10,839 nt of DNA from Ichthyophonus hoferi (taxonomy: Eukaryota; Opisthokonta; Ichthyosporea; Ichthyophonida; Ichthyophonidae): positions 1 through 10,839 of the forward strand of contig NAOQ01000388.1 in assembly GCA_002751075.1 (NCBI GenBank), read 5' to 3'. Each line of letters opens with the position of its first letter. Position 1 is the stretch's first letter. A model generated the notes under the pieces. It worked only from the letters and a program-made list of their open reading frames with translations. It was not told the origin of the DNA and made no database searches. The position numbers were made by a program, and so were the translations under genes. Positions 1-8,500 of this stretch are shown here, one piece after another.

Positions 1-727
1 AGGTCACCTGCTCCAATGCAACCGATGGGGAGGGGTCTCTCTGGACCATTGTTGGTGTGCAGTTAACCACAGTTGAATCGTATTCCTCCTTGCTACCTGC
101 TAAGAAAGACCGTAGTGGTTTAATAACCCGTCTGAATGATATAATTGACTTAAATGTAAGTTTATTCGTGTATTGGTTATTACTGATTATACAGTGCAGT
201 ATTATGTTATTGTATTATTATTTTTTGAATGGGTGTACAACAAGGTAGTATGACTTGGATATGTTATGCTATGCTATTTTATATTATACTATCCAGTTAT
301 GCTGTGATTATGTAGGTCACATTCTATTGCACCACTCTTTTTGACTACTTCTTTTCTTTTGCCTATCTTGATATATCCAGGCATCTTTTTCTTTTACATT
401 AGTGCTGTTACTATTACTATTCCCTTCCTGTACCGTGACATCACACCACTCATCGTATTGTATTTCTCATACCTTGAGGGTATAGTAAGGCGAAGAAGGG
501 AAATTATGAGAGTTGACGATAGGCATACATATACATAACATACATACCTACTGACCTTGGCTGTTCCAGTGCGTTGTTGCTACCACAGTCTTTTACATGC
601 AAGCGTCTATATATACCTTTCAATGTCTATGGCCCTACAATAGGGGTGGGGTGATCAAGCCAAATGACTCGCTGCCACTTGAGGCTGAGAAAAATTTGGA
701 TTCTGGATAGGAGAGATTGGAATATAC

Positions 728-762
<35 letters not shown>

Positions 763-3303
763 CATATATGCATATATGCATATTTTTCAGTGCGATCTAT
801 TGAACTCCAGCGACGAATATATGTTGGAGCGGAGGAAAAATTACACGTATCAGAATATCACTTTTTCTCTTTCTCCCCTGTTTACTGCATAACTACATGC
901 ACATCTAATAGCTGTCTAGGCTCAGGTCGACATTGAAATGTACCTAACAGACTCCACCCATACTAATACAAGATCTATCGATCAGATTATTGCTTGGGAT
1001 GTTAACAAACGGCTTACTGCTTCCCACATCTTTCAATCGAGGCCTCAGGAGTGGCCCATTCTCAAGCGCGGTATCCTCTATTGGCAGGTGGGTTTTATCT
1101 CTGGATTGTCATCCAATAGCTATCTGTCTGCTATTTGCTCAAAGTTAATTGTTAAATTTATTGTCATGCATATACATATGCATGTTCTTTTTTTTCTTTC
1201 TTTTTTTCAGTTCTCCTTCTATATCATGCCATTCCAACTTGAAAATCCTTCTATTATGTCATCTTCAGTCTCCGGTTCTTAATTATCTCTACGAAATGTT
1301 ATCAAATGACCAAAAAGACACATTTCTGCCTACGTAAACATACTTATATACCCCTTAAACACGTAGTTATCTGCATCTTCTACGTGATATATTAGCTCTA
1401 TTACCTACATATTCTCTTCTTTTATTATATCGCGAACAAGACGACGAGTTAGTCATTTCAGTCATACCCTAAGAAAGCATACAACCTCTCTCATTCTCTC
1501 ATCACTACCTTTTCTCCTTACTGATATACGTATCACAACCACACACTTGGCCAGACTGGTACTAATATGTGTTATTTGCACAACTCATCTGCATAGGAGC
1601 GTTCAGCGGGAGGGAAAGTATATCTTTTAGGTAACCCTTTAGTGTTTTGGAGTTCTCTCTTAGCCCCACCTCTGTACCTTCTTCTGGGTATAGTCATTAC
1701 TGTCCGCCAAAGACGTCAGTGTCACGATTTGGATCAGAATAAGTTTGAAAGGTATGATATAGTTGTATGTAGTTTTATGCTGTGATTTATTTTATTAGCT
1801 TTTGCGGGTCTCTTTGATTCTTTCTCTTGTTGCTGGATGCTGAATATTACTAATACTATTACTATTGTTATAACTAGTACTGTCTTTTTTGCAGTCACTA
1901 TTAATATTATTATTGTGATTACCTTACATCTCTACACACCCACTCTCCCATACCTATTGACTCTTTCTTTCTCTCTAAGGTGAGTAGATGTATGCATACA
2001 TTTTTGGTACCGACTTTCCTGCACAGTCACATGACCTGTCACATGATCTAGCCCCAAACCTCTTATCATCTTCAATTTATGCGCGATTTCCCTTTTCTAG
2101 TTATATTTTTTCCTCGTTCTAGTTTGCACATTTCTTTATTGCAATTACTACATGTAACATCATCAACTCCAGATCAATAACATTATATAGTTGTATTTCA
2201 TTCTTTTTCATGTGCGAAGTTTTTCCTCATTTCATCTCCAAGTCTTTTTTTTTTTTTTTTTTTCGTTTTTTTCGTTTTTTTTTCCCTTGTTATTTCTATC
2301 TTTTCTTTTTCTTTTCACTACATTACATAATACATTATGTCATTTATAAAAACTCCAACTAATCCAATTAATTCACTTTCTTTCTCTTTGATTACTACTA
2401 TCCGCTCTCTTCTATCCTTCTAATTTTTTCTTGGTTTCTGGTGGTATAGGTTTATGCTAGTAGCCTTCCTATGGCTAGGATATCTACTGCATTATGTTCC
2501 ATTCTTCTTCATGGATCGTCAGCTATTCTTGCATCATTACCTACCTGCTCATTATTTCATGATTTTGGCCTTTGCAGGTAAGATTTTATGACTCTTCACA
2601 CCAATCTCTCTCTATCACTCGTTCTCACTTTTCATTTCCTTTTTTCAAAAAGCTCTTTAGCTCACTTTTTTTTTAGGCTTTTTATTTTTCTGTTAGTCTT
2701 GTGAATAATTTACCTATTCCCTATTGCTGAAATTGGTAAAACATAAGTTATTCTATTTGGAGTTTAATTTTCCTTGTAGCTGATCTTGTATGACCATTGG
2801 TAGTTTACACGTCCGAATGTTTGTAGCAGTATTTATTTCCTCCCTTTCATTCCCCGCTCACTTTTACCTTCATCTCTTCTCCTACTTTGTTTTTCTATAT
2901 ATGATATATCTTATTGAGCATGTCTGGTTACTTCTACCCCTCATTCAGTTGCTTATTGATTTACCCTTTCCCTGCTTTATACACACCAAACATACTTACA
3001 CTGTTGCTTTTCCTCAATATATACATACCTTTTCATAAATCTCTATCGTCTCGTCTCCGCATATGTTTAACTCTTTCACTCTCTCTTCTCCCTTCTCTTT
3101 TGTTACCTCCATACAAAGCCTTCACGGACCATTTAATCAATTGGTTGTTACCAGTAAGACTCCGATTGCTGCTGGTTGTAAGCCTTTCCTTCATGTTCAT
3201 GTGTTCCTTTTTTTACTTTGCCCCGTTGTCCTATGCTACGCCTATGCGGGAGGATATACTTACCTTACCACAAAAATGGAAAAAAAAATGGGATTTGATA
3301 TAA
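1..3303 (+). CDS. PMT: Protein O-mannosyltransferase (PMT, GT39), 3' part, five exons
   Basis: Partial at the 5' edge. Exons are 1-155, 986-1087 (an alternative start at 926 adds 20 residues), 1597-1751, 2450-2577 and 3119-3303. Phases match at each junction (0, 0, 2, 1), giving 240 visible residues and a TAA stop at 3301-3303. PMTs are ER membrane enzymes that move mannose from dolichyl-phosphate-mannose to Ser/Thr of secretory proteins. Visible parts in order: the end of the MIR domain (VTCSNATDGEGSLWTIVG); the family block LTASH..QSRPQEWPILKRG; the family-typical KVYLLGNPLVFW entering a helix; RQRRQCHDLD as a cytosolic loop; a helix leading to LLHYVPFFFMDRQLFLHHY, then LPAHYF; a last helix before FYFAPLSYATP; and the C-terminus QKWKKKWDLI. 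This order matches yeast Pmt2 and human POMT1/2 as I recall them. Family members usually show MGRQLF and a Tyr-Gly near the last helix; here they are MDRQLF and SYATP. The catalytic Asp-Glu of the first lumenal loop is upstream of the window. The exact PMT1/2/4 subfamily cannot be fixed from this half. Confidence 0.93.
156..985 (+). other. PMT intron, with ambiguous 3' end (925 or 985)
   Basis: The donor is AAT|GTAAGT at 156. Two in-phase acceptors exist: CTCAG at 925, with a CTAAT about 20 bases upstream, and ATCAG at 985, about 18 bases after a TACTAAT at 961. I prefer 985 because the stretch between the MIR domain and LTASH is then about 60 residues, close to the roughly 55 I count in yeast Pmt2. 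Using 925 makes it about 80. The intron holds a TAA microsatellite and two further acceptor-like sites (569, 790), each followed by a short open stretch. Confidence 0.7.
728..783. repeat. (TAA)11 microsatellite followed by TGCATATA repeats
   Basis: Eleven TAA units at 728-760 run directly into a 23-base stretch in which TGCATATA recurs (761-783). It lies inside the first visible PMT intron. The simple repeat makes a spurious poly-Ile open frame. Confidence 0.95.
1088..1596 (+). other. PMT intron with an internal decoy acceptor
   Basis: The donor is CAG|GTGGGT at 1088. The acceptor TGCATAG ends at 1596, about 35 bases after a GGTACTAATATG branch-like site. The join gives ILYWQ-ERSAGGKVYLLGNP, as expected for the family. 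A stronger-looking T-rich acceptor ends at 1210, but using it puts a stop 23 residues later and loses the rest of the membrane domain. Confidence 0.85.
1752..2449 (+). other. PMT intron with a possible cassette exon
   Basis: The donor is AAAG|GTATGA at 1752. The acceptor GGTATAG ends at 2449, preceded by a pyrimidine-rich stretch with CTTCTAATTTTTTC. The join creates an Arg codon and gives FER-FMLVAFLWLGYLLHY without a gap relative to yeast Pmt2. The intron contains an interrupted poly-T tract and an 85-base segment (1895-1979) flanked by good splice sites. Confidence 0.88.
2245..2283 (+). repeat. Interrupted poly-T tract
   Basis: The stretch reads T19-CG-T7-CG-T9 and lies inside the PMT intron that ends at 2449. 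It fits the general pyrimidine bias of PMT introns on the coding strand. Confidence 0.95.
2578..3118 (+). other. Last PMT intron
   Basis: The donor is GCAG|GTAAGA at 2578. The acceptor ATACAAAG ends at 3118 after a long C/T-rich run, with TTTAAC about 50 bases upstream as a possible branch site. Phase 1 joins G to CC (Ala), giving ILAFA-A-FTDHLINWLLP. Open frames inside the intron, such as 2790-3038, come from C/T-rich composition; I see no coding evidence for them. Confidence 0.88.
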
Positions 3304-4122
3304 AATACCGATTGTTAGTGATATAGTTATAGTTAGCTACTTAAGTATCTGTGTTAGATTTAAATTACTTTCTAAAAAAAATTAATGGGTTAAGATTTGA
3401 AATCTTTATTCTCAATGGTACTTCTGGTTATGAAAACTCGTTACATTGAATTTGGCTTTCGACTATAAACCTACCTATACTGTATACTGTTTGTTTTGTT
3501 TTTCATAATATATTCCTCTGTCCTATCTTCTCGTCCTTCCTTTTCCAACACTGATGTTCGTCTCCTCTCTTTATTTGCTTGATTGTATCATATATATACA
3601 TCTGTACCTCTAAAGGTATTGACTGGTCTGTTAGTATATTCATTTTGATCAAGCTCTAATTAAGACCTGATACTATTCATCTTTGCCCTTTATTGTTTTA
3701 ATCATAGATAGTAGTACCATCTCTATATATCTTGTAAGTGACCTTTAATACTCGAGCTGTGTTGCATTTTGTTTTGTTGATATAGCCATATGAATCTATA
3801 TTATAATAAGTGACTTCTCCTAGGCAATACATATAGACGTAACTGATTGCATCCTTGGTCTACGAAATGGTATAATAGTATTCAATGTAATACTTAAAGC
3901 ACAAGTCATCCTTGTATGAGATGGAGTCATAGAAGTATAGGTGTTGAATAAGATATAATCCAGCCAATATAAGGCTTATATGCCTAGCATTAAAGACATG
4001 TTCAAATATAAAGGTAACTATAATAGTATTGTCTGCTATTAATGCATCTTGTATGAAAATTTTGAGTATTGAGATGCGATCAAATGTAAGCGAACTTATC
4101 AATACATCCAACTAGTGGGTGA

Positions 4123-4278
4123 AATAATATCGTTGGTGTTGCTTGCATATTATATTGCTATGTTATGGGCTCATACTACACTGGCAAAACCACATACTTG
4201 CTTCTATTATATCTGCGCTATTTCAAGAAGAATGGTGTTAATGGCTATTATTCCATGAAGATGGCCATCTGTATTTAA
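4123..4278 (+). pseudogene. Possible relic of a P-loop NTPase-like sequence
   Basis: A 51-codon open stretch contains GSYYTGKTT, which fits the Walker A pattern GxxxxGK[ST]. It is followed by the hydrophobic/basic run YLLLLYLRYFKKNGVNGYYS, as in a strand-loop-helix. There is a Met just before the motif, but no Walker B or other NTPase motif nearby and no splice sites that would extend it convincingly. The call rests on one short motif in AT-rich DNA, so chance is a real possibility. Confidence 0.2.
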
Positions 4279-4507
4279 TACTATTCCAACCTGATCAGTT
4301 CGATCCGACATAGGGAGTTCTCTTGAGTACAAATATAAGCCTCTCGGATAGATAGTGTAAACTGTTATAAACCAATTGTTATATATTAAAAGTATTAATG
4401 ATTATTAGGTTGTCAACGCAGTTTGATGTAAGGCTGAACAAATACATACATACTACATGCTATCTATGGATCACAATCACAAGCTAGTATATGCTGTATG
4501 ACCCTAA

Positions 4508-4793
4508 CTATCTTACTGCATTCTCTCGCCTCCACTGGGCCTACGTAATCCAGCCTATTTAACACAAATCAAACATGCAATCTTATTGGCTCTTTATGTC
4601 CAAGTCTTCATAGCATATGTTGATAGGCCACGAGATGAAAATCATAATACATGGACTTGTGTATCGGTGGCCTTCCCAATAAGATACGATGATTCGATAG
4701 GATGAAATAGAAGAGATGGAGAGTGAGTTGGCACTAGAGGTTCGTCTCGTTGCTAAGCAGAAATGTATGTCTAACAAGCGGATCATGAAATAA
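4508..4793 (+). pseudogene. Protein-like open stretches of unknown origin
   Basis: Two adjacent open stretches lie on the + strand in different frames: 4508-4705 (65 codons, containing LYVQVFIAYVDRPRDENHNT) and 4701-4793 (30 codons, containing EIEEMESELALEVRLVAKQK). Neither has a proper start, and neither matches a family I recognise. Their mixed polar/charged composition is less like AT-rich noise than the surroundings. They could be remnants of one decayed gene, perhaps together with the P-loop stretch upstream. Very tentative. Confidence 0.15.
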
Positions 4794-5094
4794 TTGTTCC
4801 GTTATGATATGAATGAGTTGATTGAATAACGTTATCAGCCAGGTAAATTTGTTTATCAACCATAGATTATGAACACTTACATTAATTAATAGGGAAAGTA
4901 GTCAAGGTGCCATCAAAATGATGACTCACTGTATTAGATAAAGATCATTGAGATAACAACAGACAGTTCTAGTGGGCCTCAGTGGCCTTCTGTGAATTGT
5001 ATTAGCCAATAAAGATCTTTACGATTGTTCTCATTTAGATATCATTTATTTACAGGTTGGACAAGAAAAATTAAACTCCGGTAGTCAAATGAAC

Positions 5095-5097
<3 letters not shown>

Positions 5098-5126
<29 letters not shown>
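5098..5126. repeat. (TAA)n microsatellite
   Basis: About nine and a half TAA units in the intergenic region. It is the same motif as the array in the first visible PMT intron. Confidence 0.95.
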
Positions 5127-5127
<1 letters not shown>

Positions 5128-5530
5128 CGTCAGGTAATCAACTACTTCGTTCGTCACCATAAAAATAACTAAATACAAATAATGTCTTACGCATTTAAAT
5201 AATAATCAAGGCAGATACTATACAACATCATGCCAACAGGAGTCATTCATTAAGAATGTGCTCTGCAATTCTTTTGACCCTCCTGTGTAAATAAACACGT
5301 ATAGGGAAAGAACAAACTACCACATACATAGGCAGAGCAGATTAGCAAAAACCAAAAGACCTGTTTAAGAGATGCCATCAAGTCCACCTACCTACATACA
5401 TCATACATATAAACATGCATATACAATACCTACTTAATCCTATTAAAAGTAAATAAAAAAACTACACGCGCTCACACACCAGTTTCTCATTTTTAAGTAA
5501 AAGCTTAACTTATATACATACAACACCTTA

Positions 5531-8500
5531 TCATGCCTTACCATCCTCATGTTTTACATTGTTATATGGCAGTGGGACCAACACTGGCTCTGTTGTACTA
5601 TCATAAGGCACAGCCCTCTCCCCTTCCCTGTGTCCTTCGCTCACCGGAGCCGCAGGAGCACCGACCTGGGGAGATCCTACTGCATCATACTCCATAGGGT
5701 GCCTTGTTCCGCTACTCTCCTTTCTTGTCAATGCATATGCTCGAGCTATCTCTGGCAATGGTGTTTGGAACGATAATGGGTTAGGCCCAAACTGCTTTGC
5801 CATCGTTGGGGCTCTTACATTACCACCAACGGCATAAGCAGTAGGGTAGCCAGGTACGGAACGCTTGGGCGAGGATATAGTGCTGCTGCTGCGCACTCCT
5901 TCCAGTTCGTATCTCGTACTTTTGTTCTCTGTGTCAGTCTCTTCATCACTATCTTGAGAGCTATTCTTTTCATTTGAACGGCGGAAAAGATTATCTAAGA
6001 AGTCCTGGCATTTGGAGCACCGAACTGCCGTTTGTTGTTGTTGATATGTAGTAGGTTTGAACCAAATCTAAAAGATAAAGAGGGGAGAAGGGGTTAGTGT
6101 ACGAGGGGAGAGATAAGGAGAGTGGGTTGAGGCATTTATATGTAATGCAATATATATAATATATACACTATATGTAATTAAGTAAAAATAAATCAAAAAC
6201 ATGTTATAGTGGGGTAGAGGTAGTGTGCAATACAAAGGTAAAGAGGCTATGAATGCAGTGGCTACATTTAATGACTGGATAAGTGTATGGGTGGAATGTG
6301 GGTAGACCTATAGACAATACTCACCTCACAATGACTGCTGTGTGCTATGTCTGCCTCGGGAAACTCTGACTTCCAAAAGGTATCAGTGGATTTTAATACT
6401 AATCTGAACTGGCTGAACGAGCTAATACCGCTGTGATTTTTTTTGGGAGTAGGGTTTTGTTTGTGTGAGACTATGTGTATATGGTAATATATATCTCTCT
6501 CTTCACAATAGCTGTATGTATGTGTGGTCCTGTGTAGGTGTGCAATGAGATGTAGACATTGGTGATTGGTTGAGCAGGGAAGGAGCAGATAAGTGTGATA
6601 GTATGACTGACAGCATGATAATGTGTATAGGAGAGAGAATGCACAATGTTTGCATTTTTGATTCGTTGGAAGGAGACTATATATTAGAGAAAGGTCTGAA
6701 GGAGAGAAAACGACTGGAAAAAATAAACAGAAATGGGTTGGATTTGAATGTCAAAGAAGATAGAATAGCACAAAGATGTGCATAAAGGAAGGTATATAAT
6801 GGAAATGTAAAAGTAAAGAAGGAACATAGAAAGATGAGTCTCCTCAATTTGTAGAAAAATACTTTGAACAGTTGGAGATAGAACTATCATACACCCCTTC
6901 TCTTAAATCGAACTCATGTCATCTTTCCATTGAAAGTGGATTAGAGCTAAGCACTGTGTCTATCTACCCCATTAAGAGATACCTCCATACAACACCTAAT
7001 TGGCGGTCAAAGAAATAAGAGAATATATTAGATCGAAAAATCTTGATTGGAAGAATAGAAAAAAAAAGAAGAAAAAAAAAAAGAGTGAGAGAAAAAGAAA
7101 AATGAAAGAAAATTGGGATATAGGGGATGAGAATAGAGCTTAAAAGAAGAAAGTATGTTATGTAAAAGGGGATAGTTAAGGGTGGTAATTGACTTATGAT
7201 ATAAAGGTAGATGAAAATAAGTGTGAAAGATAGAAAGATGGTTTGGGTGGAAAGAAGCACCATAAAACAAGAGAAGTATTGAATACAAAGAGAAAAAATA
7301 AATGCGAGGTAGACGAAGGAATAAAACAAAATTGAGAGAGATAGGAGAGAAAGAGAAAGAGAACGAGAACGAGAAGGATAAACGGAAAATAGAAAAGTAA
7401 GCAAAAAGGAAAACGGATATGAATAAATAGAAGGTAATGAAGAGGTATTAAAAAGAAAAAAGATGAAAGGAGAATAGTTGGGAGGGATGAAGTGATTTAC
7501 CTGCATGCTTGATGGCAGCTACGTGAAGACATATGCTCTACAACCGAGCAAAAACGCCCAAAAGAGTCGATATCCTTCCGAAGGTATGGTTGCCAGTTCA
7601 CCTGAGTATTTATATATTTGAAAGGGAATACAGGAAAATATAAATAGAGGTAAGTATAGGTAGGTATATGTATATATAGAAAATATAGTAGATCGTTGTA
7701 TATATATGGGGTGGGGCAACGAATATAAGTATGTGAGTCGTTAGTATGAGGAATATATATAAGTAAATTACAGAGTGGTAAGATAGATAGGTATGTATAT
7801 AAATAGTTACAAGTCAGTATCTTTACCTCTTTCCTCCCACTCACACTTTAATCTTTCTATCTCTCCTATACTCCTCTGTCTCATTTGTACTCTCCCCTTC
7901 CTCATTATCCTTTCACTTTCTAGGAGCCCCAAGGATACTTATACCCTGTCCTGTCATATCCATACTTTATCTCCCTCTTATGCATTAAAAAACAATCTCT
8001 TTATATTCCTAACATCATGCCTATTGACAACAGACGATATATATATCATCAAGGTATTGAAAGGCTCACTTCAATCTGCCCACCCAGCTGCCCCTATCCT
8101 AGTGCTCCTTCATATTACAATGGCCATGGACCCTAGCATACACATGCACACCCCCACGCCCCCACATATATACCTACACCTACACATCGACATATATAAA
8201 CACATACACACATATATATAACTCAATACAAAAGTAATATTACAGATTTCCACTCTCACCTGAACACTGGCGACTAGATCCGACGTAATCTTTATACGAA
8301 TCCCACTATAAAAACCCCAGTCAGAATGGTAACTTGTTTTTGTAATCTCCAAGGCCCATCCTGGTTGCACCTTCTTCCCATCAGGTACTACTACTGTTCT
8401 CAAATGGATTATCTTAGTATCAAATTCAGTTACATCAAGCCCGTCTGCCTCTGGCACAGCCTGGCGAGTATACTGCCCATCAATATACTTCTTGAAATAC

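Larger units (their letters stand above)
3304..5530. other. Intergenic region between convergent genes
   Basis: This stretch separates the PMT stop from the stop of the - strand gene. I see no intact gene, tRNA or rRNA. It must hold both 3' UTRs and polyadenylation signals. I saw no AATAAA in the first several hundred bases after the PMT stop. For the - strand gene the first one I noticed is the complement of TTTATT at 5045-5050, about 480 bases past its stop. The region also holds a TAA microsatellite and several short protein-like open stretches, listed separately, which may be relics. Confidence 0.75.

Noticed and set aside
341-538. Open frame with a hydrophobic segment (ISAVTITIPFLYRDITPLIV)
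   Set aside because: It lies inside the first visible PMT intron, with no good in-phase splice sites and no family resemblance; the T-rich composition explains the hydrophobic residues.
570-892. Two acceptor-like sites (569, 790) each followed by an open stretch in phase with the PMT exon
   Set aside because: Including them would insert dozens of extra residues between the MIR domain and the LTASH block, where the family has only a short linker. The donors after them are poor, and neither stretch resembles PMT sequence.
664-936. 90-codon open frame with a poly-Ile run
   Set aside because: It is produced by the TAA microsatellite read in one frame.
3860-4111. 83-codon open frame on the - strand
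   Set aside because: It is Ile/Tyr/Phe-rich as expected from AT-rich DNA, with no motif and no splice support.
5549-5776. 75-codon + strand open frame
   Set aside because: It is antisense to the last exon of the - strand gene and has no independent support.
6964-7506. 180-codon open frame on the - strand
   Set aside because: It is Leu/Ser/Phe low complexity from the pyrimidine-rich intron strand, and it is in a different frame from the adjoining exon.
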